Made by a program: the position numbers and the translations under genes
In this document: one piece after another, positions 26,668-35,876 of the stretch
Layout of the letters: each line of letters begins with the position of its first letter
How positions within the stretch are numbered: position 1 is the first letter of the stretch
Assembly: GCA_963205275.1 (NCBI GenBank)
Contig: CAUJIH010000011.1
Coordinates: 1 to 64,000, forward strand
DNA: 64,000 bases
Origin: Verrucomicrobiota bacterium
GTDB lineage: Bacteria > Verrucomicrobiota > Verrucomicrobiia > Verrucomicrobiales > DEV007
Reading direction: 5' to 3'
The notes under the pieces: model-generated
Told to the model about the DNA's origin: nothing
What the model saw: the letters and a program-made list of their open reading frames with translations, nothing else
Databases searched by the model: none

Positions 26668-27165
26668 TCACCCACCTGGAGGCCTAGTAAAAGGCGCTGC
26701 TGCCAGTCTAGCCTCCTGTTCCAGATCGGATTCCCAGTATCCATCGCGTACACACTGCGTCAGATATTCATGTAGAAAGCCTTTGACCCCACCGAGTCGC
26801 TCAAATTGAGCGACGTGAGTCAATTCGTGAACCAGCAGAGATGGATTCGTCGCCTGAGAGGCTTCGAGATAGATTCCATAGTTGACCGCCATGCCAGACG
26901 GACTCTCGAAGAGAAAGCCGAAAAGACGGTTGAGTAACTGCGATATCGCCAAGCCCGGAGTCGGAACTCTCGGTACAGGGAGGACACGGACTTCCATGGG
27001 GTTCTTCACTCCTACGCCCCTTGCCCAAGTGAGCTCCCATTCGCAGAGCGGACGCCCCTCGCGGAGGATCGCAGCCTCCTGCTTCCGCACCCAGTGCGTG
27101 CCAAAGGGGAGCGTCGTTTTCACAAAGACGCCTATCCAGAACGATTTTATTTTTCCCCAGTGCAC
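26668..27165 (-). CDS. Zincin-like protein with HELTH motif (DUF4157-like)
   Basis: A 165-residue protein. Its only strong motif is HELTHVAQFE near residue 114, the HExxH zinc-binding signature seen in DUF4157 and related minimal zincins. The surrounding sequence (MAVNYGIYLEAS, GVKGFLHEYLTQC and a terminal LEQEARLAAA) supports this: the downstream Glu in EQEA could be the third zinc ligand. No signal peptide is clear; a hydrophobic stretch FWIGVFVKTTLPFG lies at the N-terminus. Peptidase activity is not proven. It is the last of three minus-strand genes but is separated by about 130 bp from dacB, so it may have its own promoter. Confidence 0.7.
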   Translation of the reverse strand: MHWGKIKSFWIGVFVKTTLPFGTHWVRKQEAAILREGRPLCEWELTWARGVGVKNPMEVRVLPVPRVPTPGLAISQLLNRLFGFLFESPSGMAVNYGIYLEASQATNPSLLVHELTHVAQFERLGGVKGFLHEYLTQCVRDGYWESDLEQEARLAAAPFTRPPGG

Positions 27166-27298
27166 ACAGATACAATAACCGAAGATGCTCTGAGTTCCAG
27201 TCAGGCAAAGGCAAAATTCTCTTGAAATTTCATCTTTTCATGACCCGTAAGAGTTCATTCGGACTGAACGCGTCACGACCAAGAAGGTCTGTGACACG

Positions 27299-28789
27299 CT
27301 AAAGATCGACCATCGCATTCCATACCGATACGATTTTCGACTTCACCGTGATCGAGTCTACGGTGTAATTGGTGAAAAACAGGGCAAAGGCGAATTTGCG
27401 CCCTGACCGCGCATTCACGTAGCCGACGTAATTTCGTACGCGCCCCATGGTTCCGCTCTTGGCGTGGATTCTCCCTTCGGCGGCGGTTCCACCTCCGATG
27501 CTGCGCAGCGTCCCTGATCGCCCGGCGATGGGCAGCGAGTCGTAAAAAGTCGAAAAGTGCTCGTGGTCTGCAGCGATTCGCAAGATCGATGCCATCTGTC
27601 TCGGTGTGATCGCGTTCGCCCGAGAAAGTCCGCACCCGTCACTCAGCACACTCCCGACCATATCGACACCTCGCCCGGTCCAGTAGTCAGTCACTGCTTG
27701 AGCGGATGTTGCGGGATCACCCTTTCCCTTCAGCTTCACTCCTATCATCCTCTGGATGCTCTCGGCCTTCAGATTATCGGAGCGGAGATTGGTCGTTACG
27801 AGTATGGTGGACAGAGGCTCTGACGGGAGACTGTCGAGAGTCATCCGTGCTCCTATCTCCCTACCCTCGGCGGTCAACAATCGTTCCGTCGTACCTCCAC
27901 CGGAGACAGGGATCCCCTTACGGACGAGATATTCGGCGAATCGCTCGGCACAGAATCGAGCAGGATCAGGTAGGGAGCCTTTGATCGAAAAGGTCGCAGC
28001 TCCGGCAGGAACAGTTCCTCGTAGAGTAATCACGCTGCCATAGGGATCGCTGTAAATGTATCCTTGGTCTCCCGATCCGGCGGCACCGACTCTGACTTCA
28101 TTGAAAATCTGAATTCTCGGCAATTCCGGCTCCGTCCTCAGAAGCGGGGCCTGCCGACCCGCAGCGGGAGTGGAGAAGACGGCTCGAAAGCTATTCCGAA
28201 GCACCGAGAGACCACACGCCCCCGCTCCATAATAATTCCCCAGGTCTCCCCATTGCCAGGAATCTGGAATCAGTGGACTACCGAAAATAGAAGCGTCTCC
28301 GACGACGGAACCTGTGATCTTTTTCACCCCTTTTTCACGCAGAGCCGTTTCCCATCGCAAAAATATCTCGTCCGTTCCATCGGCTCCTAGAGTCGGATCT
28401 CCGCCCCCACGCAGGATGACATCACCCTGCAAGACTCCCGCATCATCTAGGGAGCCGGTGGTTTGAAGCTCGGTTTCAAATCGGAAATTAGGACCCAGGA
28501 TTTCGTTGGCAGCAGCGGTCGTAATCACCTTCATCGTCGAGGCCGGGACCAGCGGCGTATCCATCTGATATCCGGTGGCGGTATCGAGATTCGCCTTGAG
28601 TTCGATCAGACAGAACCCTGTCAGAGTGGTGCGAAAGACAGGCTGAGACGCGATTCGGGAAAATTCCGCAACCACTTCCTCGACAGTGCCCGCAGATGTT
28701 AGCCGAAGGACGGTGAAGCCGAGCGCCACGGCCCACAGCGCGACCCGATTCGTCTTCGCTCCCGTCAGGCCCGACCGTACCCTCTTCAT
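27299..28789 (-). CDS. dacB: D-alanyl-D-alanine carboxypeptidase/endopeptidase, PBP4 type (peptidase S13)
   Basis: A 496-residue penicillin-binding protein. The export signal runs through VALWAVALGFTVLRLTSAG. The acyl-serine motif SxxK is STMK in VPASTMKVITTAA. The second motif is in DGCGLSRANAITP (Ser...Asn), and KTG appears as the KSGT variant in HAKSGTMGRVRNYVGYV. PBP4-type enzymes trim or cut peptidoglycan cross-links in the periplasm, and the order and spacing match family S13. It lies 18 bp after the SHD1/LamG-like secreted gene on the same strand, so the two are probably one operon. Nothing in it looks damaged. Confidence 0.93.
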   Translation of the reverse strand: MKRVRSGLTGAKTNRVALWAVALGFTVLRLTSAGTVEEVVAEFSRIASQPVFRTTLTGFCLIELKANLDTATGYQMDTPLVPASTMKVITTAAANEILGPNFRFETELQTTGSLDDAGVLQGDVILRGGGDPTLGADGTDEIFLRWETALREKGVKKITGSVVGDASIFGSPLIPDSWQWGDLGNYYGAGACGLSVLRNSFRAVFSTPAAGRQAPLLRTEPELPRIQIFNEVRVGAAGSGDQGYIYSDPYGSVITLRGTVPAGAATFSIKGSLPDPARFCAERFAEYLVRKGIPVSGGGTTERLLTAEGREIGARMTLDSLPSEPLSTILVTTNLRSDNLKAESIQRMIGVKLKGKGDPATSAQAVTDYWTGRGVDMVGSVLSDGCGLSRANAITPRQMASILRIAADHEHFSTFYDSLPIAGRSGTLRSIGGGTAAEGRIHAKSGTMGRVRNYVGYVNARSGRKFAFALFFTNYTVDSITVKSKIVSVWNAMVDL

Positions 28790-28807
28790 CCCGGGAGCTG
28801 ACAGGGT

Positions 28808-29749
28808 TCACTTTTTGGATTTTGCGGCCTCATCAGCGACTTCCTTACTCGCTGGGGCTGCTTTAATGGAAAAGTCGTCGTATTGCACATCGTCGATATT
28901 GGTCGTCAGACTGACCAAGGACTTGTGATCGTGGCCGATTCCCTCGGACTTGAATTTTCCGACCTCGAAGCCGTTGATCGAGACGACTACTTCGTCGCCC
29001 TTCGTGCGAATCAGCAAGGTGTGCCAAGTCTCCCGTTTCAGTTCCAAGGGAACGGTCGTAGATTTTGACTTGAGCAGTTCTTTGGTCGCCTCGTCCAGAG
29101 TTCCACCACCCGAGCGCTTCTCGTAGATCGAGTTTTCAAAGTTTCCGGTTTTCGCATCACTGACGTTTAATTGAGTCGGACTGACACTGATGCTACAGAT
29201 ATGGCCGGCGTGGGAACCTTTATACTCGTGATCGTCGAACCATACGTTGAAACGCTCCGCTGACTCACCTGCGAAATTGAACTTCACAGAGACCTCCATG
29301 TCCTTGTAGCCATCAGGGAAACGGATACTGTCTACTCCGGCGTGATCTTTAATATCGATGGTTTTTCCGATCAAAACACCGCCTTTGACTTCGCTCTTGC
29401 TCTTGTAATGCCCCCACCGCTCACCGAATTCATCCGAGTCGAAGTTATCAGTGAAAAGGACATCGCTGTAATACATCTCTTCCTCTTTCCCTTGGCGCTT
29501 AATGTCCCAAGTCTTGATAAATTCCTGATCCTCCTTCGAAAATATCTCGAGCGGAACCTCGAATGGCTTCAGATTCACGATCAGCTTTACTTTTCCATCC
29601 TTCACATCCTTCAGTTCCGCCTCAATTTTCTTACCGCTCGTGTCAGTAAAGGTGCGAATTTCGCGCTTTTCCAGCGCGGAGAGCAGGGTCGGAAGAATTC
29701 CGATGACGATTAGGGCAAGCAGAGTCTTGAATCTCATACTCGGTAACAT
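28808..29749 (-). CDS. Secreted SHD1 plus DUF1080/LamG-like protein
   Basis: A 313-residue exported protein. After the signal peptide (TLLALIVIGILPTLLSAL) comes an SHD1-like module (REIRTFTDTSGKKIEAELK, then VPLEIFSKEDQEFIKTW), which is common in exported proteins of Planctomycetota and Verrucomicrobiota. The C-terminal half (about 95-300) looks like the jelly-roll of DUF1080/3-keto-disaccharide hydrolase proteins (LFTDNFDSDEFGERW; ETWHTLLIRTKGDEVVVSING). The function is probably sugar- or wall-binding; no catalytic residues can be assigned. It is encoded directly upstream of dacB, which hints at a role near the cell wall. An ATG four codons downstream is an equally possible start. Confidence 0.72.
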   Translation of the reverse strand: MLPSMRFKTLLALIVIGILPTLLSALEKREIRTFTDTSGKKIEAELKDVKDGKVKLIVNLKPFEVPLEIFSKEDQEFIKTWDIKRQGKEEEMYYSDVLFTDNFDSDEFGERWGHYKSKSEVKGGVLIGKTIDIKDHAGVDSIRFPDGYKDMEVSVKFNFAGESAERFNVWFDDHEYKGSHAGHICSISVSPTQLNVSDAKTGNFENSIYEKRSGGGTLDEATKELLKSKSTTVPLELKRETWHTLLIRTKGDEVVVSINGFEVGKFKSEGIGHDHKSLVSLTTNIDDVQYDDFSIKAAPASKEVADEAAKSKK

Positions 29750-29932
29750 GAACGATTTTCCCCCCTTTGGTCAATCTCATCTTTTTCTCTTGCGACTCGG
29801 ATTCGCGCCAGATCCGACAACATTCTCGCGCAACGGGATCCATCATCTGATTGCACGATTCTCAGAAAGCGCTGTTCCACTGCGCGGATTCATTGACTTT
29901 CGGCTCTCCAACTCTACACTTCGCTCTCTTTC

Positions 29933-31693
29933 ATGATCGTTCCCCGTCTCCCCGTGTCTGCGGCATCCCTCGTGCTTGCCTTTCTGCTTTGCACATCGAT
30001 CCGCCTCGATGCCCAGCAGGGCACCACCCCTGTAGCACCTTCCGCTTCAGCGGTGACAGAATCGGAGTTGACCGAACTGGCCTCGGCCGATGCTGCTCAG
30101 ACTGACATCTCGGAAATCGAATTCGATGCCATCGTCCGAGTGGAAGTGGACACGAAACAGCCCAATTACCGAGTTCCGTGGAATATCGGCGGAATGGGTA
30201 GCGGTAATGGAACGGGATTTCTGATCGGGAAGAACCGATTCCTGACGAATGCCCACGTCGTCAGTGACGCACGGCTCATCTATCTGAAAGCCGTCAATCA
30301 ACCACAACCCTACAAGGCCCGAGTCCTATTCGTGGCACACGACTGTGATCTTGCGATGGTGGAGTTGGAGTCTGAGGATGACTTCGAGCAGGCCTTCAAA
30401 GGAATCCGCCCGCTTCACCTCGGGGATGTCCCGAAACTGAATACCACAGTCGTGGCCGTCGGCTATCCCGTCGGCGGCGAGCGCATCTCCGTCACGCGGG
30501 GAATCGTGTCTCGTATCGATTTCCGTGGCTACAGCCACTCCGCAGTGGACAATCACCTCGCCATCCAGGTAGATGCGGCGATCAACCCTGGAAACTCGGG
30601 CGGTCCCGTCCTCCAGAATAATCAGGTCGTCGGAGTCGCCTTTCAGGGCTACAGCGGCGATGTCGCGCAAAATGTTGGTTACATGATCCCCGTGCCTGTG
30701 ATCCAGCGTTTCCTCAAGGATGTCGAAGATAGACAATATGACTATTACGTCGATCTGGCGACGAGCTTTCTCAATATGCTCAATCCCGCTCAGCGACGAG
30801 CTTTTAACCTGCCCAATGATGGCAGCGGCGTGATGGTGGTGCATGCCGACGCTGCCGGATCCGCCGGAGGGATACTGAAAACTCGTGACGTAATTCTATC
30901 CATCGACGGCCACCCCATCGCTTCAGATGGATTCATCGAAATCGATGGAGAGCGAGTGGATCTGAACGAAGTGATCGAGCGAAAATTCTCCGGTGACACT
31001 GTCGCGATTGAGATCTGGCGGGATGGACGACGGCAGGAGGTCTCGGTGACGCTCAAGCGTTTCATCCCCTACCTGATCCAAGCGATGCAGTATGATAAGC
31101 AGCCGAACTTCGTCCTCTTCGCCGGACTTCAGTTTCAGCCACTGGATCGGAATGTGATGGGTGCCCATGGAATCACCGATCTACGCACTCGCTACTTTTA
31201 CGGATTCTATTCGGAGGATGAAATCTATCGCGAGCGCCCTCAGGTGATCGTCCTCACCGATGTTCTACCGGATTCTACGAATACTCACCTCCAGGGATAC
31301 AAACACATGGTGGTCGATACGATTAACGGGAAGAAGATTCGCCTTCTGCAGGATGTTTATGACGCCTTTTACGGAGACTTTCACGAAGAGGGAAAAGAGG
31401 CCTATCACGTCGTGCGTATGATCGGGGAGAATCGTCCCCTCGTCCTGATGCGAAAAGATGCAAAAACAGCGCACGAAAGAATCGACAGCCAATACAATGT
31501 CGGCTTTGACCACTTTATCGAGCAGCCAGAAATTCTCCAACTAAAGAACCTGTTGCAGCCCAATGACGCAAAGGCGAAGGAAACGGACGCAATCAAGGAA
31601 GGCGTGAAAGAAGCCCACGAGAATCCATCCACCCCAGCGGGCAACGCCGCCACTGACTCCCCGTCCGAAAAGAAGCCCATTCTTTCGCGATAA
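29933..31693 (+). CDS. HtrA/Deg-type trypsin-like serine protease with PDZ domain
   Basis: A 586-residue exported protease. The signal peptide is LPVSAASLVLAFLLCTSI. The chymotrypsin-fold triad is visible: His in FLTNAHVVSD (about 108), Asp in HDCDLAMVEL (about 139) and Ser in NPGNSGGPVLQ (about 222). A PDZ domain follows (about 290-385: GVMVVHADAAGSAGGILKTRD then ILSIDGHPI), and a long C-terminal region resembles the second PDZ-like part of DegP/Deg proteins (VLPDSTNTHLQGY...INGKKIRL). It should degrade or refold misfolded periplasmic proteins. A closely related, apparently inactive paralogue starts 40 bp downstream, so the two are probably co-expressed. Confidence 0.88.
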   Translation: MIVPRLPVSAASLVLAFLLCTSIRLDAQQGTTPVAPSASAVTESELTELASADAAQTDISEIEFDAIVRVEVDTKQPNYRVPWNIGGMGSGNGTGFLIGKNRFLTNAHVVSDARLIYLKAVNQPQPYKARVLFVAHDCDLAMVELESEDDFEQAFKGIRPLHLGDVPKLNTTVVAVGYPVGGERISVTRGIVSRIDFRGYSHSAVDNHLAIQVDAAINPGNSGGPVLQNNQVVGVAFQGYSGDVAQNVGYMIPVPVIQRFLKDVEDRQYDYYVDLATSFLNMLNPAQRRAFNLPNDGSGVMVVHADAAGSAGGILKTRDVILSIDGHPIASDGFIEIDGERVDLNEVIERKFSGDTVAIEIWRDGRRQEVSVTLKRFIPYLIQAMQYDKQPNFVLFAGLQFQPLDRNVMGAHGITDLRTRYFYGFYSEDEIYRERPQVIVLTDVLPDSTNTHLQGYKHMVVDTINGKKIRLLQDVYDAFYGDFHEEGKEAYHVVRMIGENRPLVLMRKDAKTAHERIDSQYNVGFDHFIEQPEILQLKNLLQPNDAKAKETDAIKEGVKEAHENPSTPAGNAATDSPSEKKPILSR

Positions 31694-31733
31694 TCTTCCT
31701 AACCCGCCCTTCCCATCTCGATCCATCCTCACG

Positions 31734-33224
31734 ATGATCTCTCCACGCTGCCTGACCGTTTTTTCCTTCCTCTTTCTCGCCCTCTCGCTTCCGGCGGTGG
31801 CGCAGAAGTCCAGCCCCGCCAAGTCAATCGTGCGGGTCAATGCCACTCTGCAGGACTACAACTTCATCCGCCCCTGGGAAAAAGGCGCACCGGTCTCCCG
31901 TCGAGGACTCGGTGCTTTGCTCGAAGGAAACCGCGTGCTCGTTACTGCGGAAATGTGTGCGAATTCGACTTTTTTGGAGCTGGAGCATCCTTCAAGCGGA
32001 GCTCGGGGAACGGCTCGGATCGTCGGCAGTATCGACTATGAGGCAAATCTGGCTGTGCTCGAATTGGTCGACAAGGATTCCAAAGCACTGGAAGGACTCC
32101 AACCTCTCGCCCTCGATGAATCGGTCGTCCCTGGGGATACTCTAGAAGTATGGCAGGTCGAAGACAACGGTGACGGTGTCTCTACCGATGTCGCCGTGCT
32201 GCGTGTTGATGTCGGACGCTATTTCATCCCTGATTCCGTCTTCTTGCTCTATCAGATTAAAGGCTCCCTTCAAGCACGCTCGAACAGCTTTACCCTGCCT
32301 GTTGTGAAAAATGGTAAGCTGGCCGGTATGCTGCTGAGCTATTCGTCCAAGGAGCAAACTGCAAACGTGCTACCGGCTCCCATCATTCACGCGTTTCTGA
32401 GTGATCTTGCCGATGGAAAGTACGAAGGCTTCCCTAATCTGGGGGTATCGATTGCTCCGACCCTCGATGAGACGTTTCGCAAGTTCACTGGCATCGAGGA
32501 CCAAAAGGGTGGAGTTTTCATCTCTAAGGTAGTGAAAGGCGGCTCCGCTGATACTGCCGGGATTCGCGAGGGTGATGTGCTGCTTTCGATCTCAGGCAAG
32601 CCGATCGACTCGCGAGGGAACTACGATGATCCGAAGCGTGGCAAGCTTAGCTTCTCCCATCTCGTGCGCGGTGGTGCGAAGGTGGGCGATACGGTCTCGG
32701 CCGAATTGATCCGCGACGGGAAACCTCTTTCTCTCGAAGTTCGCCTGACTCGAAAGAACCCACAGGATTTCCTGATCGATCCCTACATGTTTGATCGGGG
32801 TCCGAAGTTCCTCATCTTCGGTGGACTGATTTTTCAAGAACTGACGCTCCCCTATCTCGAAAGTTGGGGGGACGAGTGGACGAACCGTGCTCCTTTCAAC
32901 CTCGTCTATTCCGCAGCCGATCCAGAGAAATACGAGAAGGAAGGGAGAAAGAAGCTCGTTTTTCTCAGCACCGTGCTCAAAACTCCTAGCACTCTCGGCT
33001 ACGAGTCACTATCCTCCATCATCGTCACCAAAGTAAACGGACGGGCTATCCGCGACATCCGCGATCTCGCTGCGGCTTTGTCGACACCTCCGCCCGATAA
33101 TGCTCTACATACCATCGAGTTCGAAAGCTACCCCAAGGTGATTTTCGTCGAAGATCGCCTCTCACGCATGGTTGATCAACAGTTGATCCAGTATGGAATC
33201 GGACAATTGATGCGACTCGATTGA
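31734..33224 (+). CDS. PDZ protein with degenerate trypsin-like domain (pseudoprotease paralogue of the upstream HtrA-like protein)
   Basis: A 496-residue protein with a signal peptide (LTVFSFLFLALSLPAVAQ). It aligns by eye with the preceding protease through a shared order of segments. The catalytic positions are changed: the His block TNAHVV corresponds to VTAEMCANS, the Asp block CDLAMVEL to ANLAVLEL, and the Ser block GNSGGPVLQ to SNSFTLPVV. The PDZ domain (about 255-345: GVFISKVVKGGSADTAGIREGD) is intact. It therefore looks like a secreted adaptor or regulatory subunit rather than an enzyme. Activity loss is inferred from aligned residues, not from an alignment run. It follows the active paralogue by 40 bp. 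Confidence 0.82.
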   Translation: MISPRCLTVFSFLFLALSLPAVAQKSSPAKSIVRVNATLQDYNFIRPWEKGAPVSRRGLGALLEGNRVLVTAEMCANSTFLELEHPSSGARGTARIVGSIDYEANLAVLELVDKDSKALEGLQPLALDESVVPGDTLEVWQVEDNGDGVSTDVAVLRVDVGRYFIPDSVFLLYQIKGSLQARSNSFTLPVVKNGKLAGMLLSYSSKEQTANVLPAPIIHAFLSDLADGKYEGFPNLGVSIAPTLDETFRKFTGIEDQKGGVFISKVVKGGSADTAGIREGDVLLSISGKPIDSRGNYDDPKRGKLSFSHLVRGGAKVGDTVSAELIRDGKPLSLEVRLTRKNPQDFLIDPYMFDRGPKFLIFGGLIFQELTLPYLESWGDEWTNRAPFNLVYSAADPEKYEKEGRKKLVFLSTVLKTPSTLGYESLSSIIVTKVNGRAIRDIRDLAAALSTPPPDNALHTIEFESYPKVIFVEDRLSRMVDQQLIQYGIGQLMRLD

Positions 33225-33309
33225 CGAGCAGACTCTGATTCTGCACTCACTCTCCTAACCCGACCTTCGTTAACCAAACCATCTTTTCGGACTCAGCATT
33301 TCCCTCATC

Positions 33310-33939
33310 ATGTTCTCATTAGCAAAATTTTTCGGCCGCTCCGACCGCTTCTTTGAACTTCTCTCAGAAAGTGCTCGCTCCGCACGACAGAGCGTCGAGC
33401 TACTAGCGGATCTCCTGAACGAGTCGGACGGAAATGTCTCTCTAGCGAAACTATCCGCCACTCGGCGACAGGAGAAAAAAATCGCCGAGACGATCAATGA
33501 GGAACTGGTAAAAGTCTTCGTAATGGCTCTGGATCGCGAAGATGTTCAAGCTCTCTCACGAGCTCTCTATCGCATTCCAAAGACGGTCGAAAAGTTCGGT
33601 GAGCGCTTCGACATCATGCGGCACCTCGTGCGCCCCAGCGATTTTGCTTCCCAAATGGAGATCGCGAAGGAAGCAGCATCAGTCGTTTCCCGCATGGTGG
33701 ACATGCTGCCGGGCAGTCCGCAGCTCGATGCGATCAAGAATGAAAATGACACCATGCAGGTTCTGGAGGGTCGGGCCGATTTGCTGATTGTCGATATGCT
33801 CCGCGAGATTTACTCCGGCTCCACTGATCCGATCCGCGCGATGGCGTTGAGAGATCTTTACGACCTTCTGGAGAAGGTCATTGATCGATGCAGGGATGCC
33901 TGTAACGTCGTGTCTCACATCGTACTGAAAAATTCCTGA
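33310..33939 (+). CDS. DUF47 family protein (PhoU-like Pit accessory protein)
   Basis: A 209-residue all-helical protein (FFELLSESARSARQSVELLAD; TRRQEKKIAETINEELVKVF; LEKVIDRCRDACNVVSHIVL), which is the arrangement of DUF47/PhoU-like proteins. It is encoded 12 bp upstream of the Pit transporter on the same strand, the standard partner. It probably regulates phosphate uptake through the transporter. The Asp-containing ends of the helices fit the metal/phosphate site described for PhoU-like folds, but individual residues cannot be assigned. Confidence 0.9.
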   Translation: MFSLAKFFGRSDRFFELLSESARSARQSVELLADLLNESDGNVSLAKLSATRRQEKKIAETINEELVKVFVMALDREDVQALSRALYRIPKTVEKFGERFDIMRHLVRPSDFASQMEIAKEAASVVSRMVDMLPGSPQLDAIKNENDTMQVLEGRADLLIVDMLREIYSGSTDPIRAMALRDLYDLLEKVIDRCRDACNVVSHIVLKNS

Positions 33940-33951
33940 GTTTCCCATATC

Positions 33952-35430
33952 ATGGCTCTCGGAATCGTCTTTCTAGTCATCTTCATTGCGCTCGCCTTTG
34001 AGTATATCAACGGCTTTCACGATACAGCGAACTCAATCGCCACGGTGGTCGGCACGAAAGTTCTCACCCCTCGTCAGGCGATTCTGCTCGCTGCGACGAC
34101 GAACCTGATGGGAGCGCTCGCTGGTCACGCCGTGGCCAAAACAGTTTCTTCGGGCCTAGTTGATGCACACTTTGTCTCTCCTCTCGTTATCGCTGGGGCT
34201 TTGCTCGGGGGGATCACATGGAATCTGATCACTTGGTGGTTCGCACTTCCTTCTAGCTCGACTCACGCCCTAGTGGGCGGGATCTGTGGCGCTACGGTGG
34301 CAGCAGCAGGAAATCACCTGGGAGTCATCATCTGGTCTGTTGAGAAAGTTCAGGACGGGAAAATTGTGATGGATGGTGTGTTTCACAAAGTGATCGTCCC
34401 CATGATCGCCTCCCCTCTGCTCGGCCTGATCGGCGGCTATCTCATCATGGGCGTACTTTATTTCCTGCTCGCCTCTGTTCGCCCCCACATTATCAATCGC
34501 TTCTTCGCCAAGGCGCAGATTGGTAGCGCGGGCTACATGGGCTTCGCTCATGGTCTCGCCGATGCGCAGAAAACGATGGGGGTGATTACACTGGCTCTCG
34601 TCACAGCTACCTCTGCGGGAACTTTTTCACAGACTCCTGAATGGCTCGATTTCCTGAAAATGGAAAAAACAATGGCTTCCGATCAGAGTATCAAGTCTCT
34701 GCTAAAGCCAGATGCCTCTCCAGTCTCGCTGCGCTCTGCTGCTTCTGTGCTTGAGACGGAGGCTCTGAAACTCTCCCCTGGGGAGTTCCGAGAAGCATTC
34801 CTGTCCCTCTCCTCACGTGTATACTACTTACTAGGTGACACAGAGGCTGCAAGCCGAACGAAACAAGAAGCCGCCGACACCCATGCAGCACTCCTGACGG
34901 CCGAAGGGTCTCGCCTATTGCCACGGATCCCCCTCGTTGGACGCTTCTTTGCTTGGCACTACACCTACTGGGCTCCAGAGCTAGATCAGGTGATGGCGGA
35001 GGCGAGCAATTCTGGCCATTCCGAAATCATTGCCGCCGCTACCAAAGTGGGCGAACTCACCCCGGACGTACCCATCTGGATCAAGATTCTCTGCTCCCTC
35101 ACGATGGCTGCCGGAACCATGGCGGGAGGATGGAGAATCATTAAAACCCTCGGCCACAAAATGGTGAAGCTGCAGCCCGTCCACGGATTCGCAGCAGAGA
35201 CTACCGCAGCCACCATTCTCGCCGTCACCGGTGGACTCGGAATGACCGTCTCCACCACCCATTGCGTTACCACGGCCATCATGGGAGTTGGCAGTGCGAA
35301 GCGCTCGAACGCAGTGAAGCTATCTCTCGTCGAAAAAATCCTCTGGGCTTGGGTTCTCACTCTACCCGCCGCCGCCGCCGCCGCGTATATCTATGTTGAA
35401 ATCTTCCGCCTCTTCGGATGGATGCCCTAA
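33952..35430 (+). CDS. pit: Low-affinity inorganic phosphate transporter, Pit family
   Basis: A 492-residue inner-membrane carrier. The duplicated Pit signature is visible at both ends: GFHDTANSIATVVGTKVLTPRQAI near residue 22, and HGFAAETTAATILAVTGGLGMTVSTTH near 408. The central HGLADAQKTMG stretch belongs to the first half. About ten hydrophobic segments flank a hydrophilic middle of roughly 130 residues (about 225-365), like the long central loop of PitA. It imports phosphate in symport with protons or as a metal-phosphate complex. With DUF47 it forms a two-gene operon, and two exported phosphatases elsewhere in the window could feed it. Confidence 0.93.
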   Translation: MALGIVFLVIFIALAFEYINGFHDTANSIATVVGTKVLTPRQAILLAATTNLMGALAGHAVAKTVSSGLVDAHFVSPLVIAGALLGGITWNLITWWFALPSSSTHALVGGICGATVAAAGNHLGVIIWSVEKVQDGKIVMDGVFHKVIVPMIASPLLGLIGGYLIMGVLYFLLASVRPHIINRFFAKAQIGSAGYMGFAHGLADAQKTMGVITLALVTATSAGTFSQTPEWLDFLKMEKTMASDQSIKSLLKPDASPVSLRSAASVLETEALKLSPGEFREAFLSLSSRVYYLLGDTEAASRTKQEAADTHAALLTAEGSRLLPRIPLVGRFFAWHYTYWAPELDQVMAEASNSGHSEIIAAATKVGELTPDVPIWIKILCSLTMAAGTMAGGWRIIKTLGHKMVKLQPVHGFAAETTAATILAVTGGLGMTVSTTHCVTTAIMGVGSAKRSNAVKLSLVEKILWAWVLTLPAAAAAAYIYVEIFRLFGWMP

Positions 35431-35492
35431 CGCGACGTCCCGAGAAAAGCGAAATATCTTCGCAGATTCCTCATTTCCTCAGCAACGAATCG

Positions 35493-35520
35493 TTGACTTT
35501 TTCACTCCGAAACGTATTTT
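35493..35520 (+). promoter_or_regulatory. Candidate promoter for the rpmH operon
   Basis: TTGACT (35493-35498), a 16-bp spacer and TATTTT (35515-35520) resemble a sigma-70 promoter about 120 bp upstream of rpmH. The leader between it and the gene contains a small hairpin. Confidence 0.45.
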
Positions 35521-35552
35521 CACCGCCCCCCGAGTCACTTTCTCTCATCAGG

Positions 35553-35572
35553 AACACAGTTTTCGCTGTGTT
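35553..35572 (+). other. Leader hairpin upstream of rpmH
   Basis: AACACAG, loop TTTTCG and CTGTGTT make a 7-bp stem in the presumed 5' leader of rpmH, about 70 bp before the start codon. It could be a regulatory leader element; there is no T-run and no known ligand motif. Confidence 0.35.
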
Positions 35573-35642
35573 TGATCTCCGGAGAAGCCATGACTTCAGG
35601 GACACGCTCTCCTGAGACGAGCGAATCATATTCGACGAATCG

Positions 35643-35825
35643 ATGAAACGGACTTATCAACCTTCTAAGCGCACCCGTAAGAATCAACACGGGTTTCGTG
35701 CCCGCATGGCCACCAAGGCAGGTCGCGACATTATCCGCCGCCGTCGGCAAAAGGGTCGCAAGCGACTCGTGCCAAAGGGGGTGGAAATTCACTTCAAGCG
35801 CCATACGGTTCAGCACGGAAATTAA
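35643..35825 (+). CDS. rpmH: 50S ribosomal protein L34
   Basis: A 60-residue basic protein. Its first part is unmistakable L34 ([20 protein letters not shown], then [20 protein letters not shown]). L34 usually ends near residue 44-47 after KGRKRL; here 14 extra residues follow ([17 protein letters not shown] region). It starts the conserved rpmH-rnpA-yidD-yidC-jag order, a cluster often near the replication origin, although dnaA is not in this window. Translation probably begins at this ATG. Confidence 0.97.
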   Translation: MKRTYQPSKRTRKNQHGFRARMATKAGRDIIRRRRQKGRKRLVPKGVEIHFKRHTVQHGN

Positions 35826-35876
35826 TCCGTGTTTCAGGGGACCTGCTCCTGCCTCTGAGAGCGGGTCCAACCTGCC

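Noticed and set aside
35431-35642. Replication origin near rpmH
   Set aside because: No DnaA-box clusters or AT-rich repeats were recognised and dnaA is not in the window.
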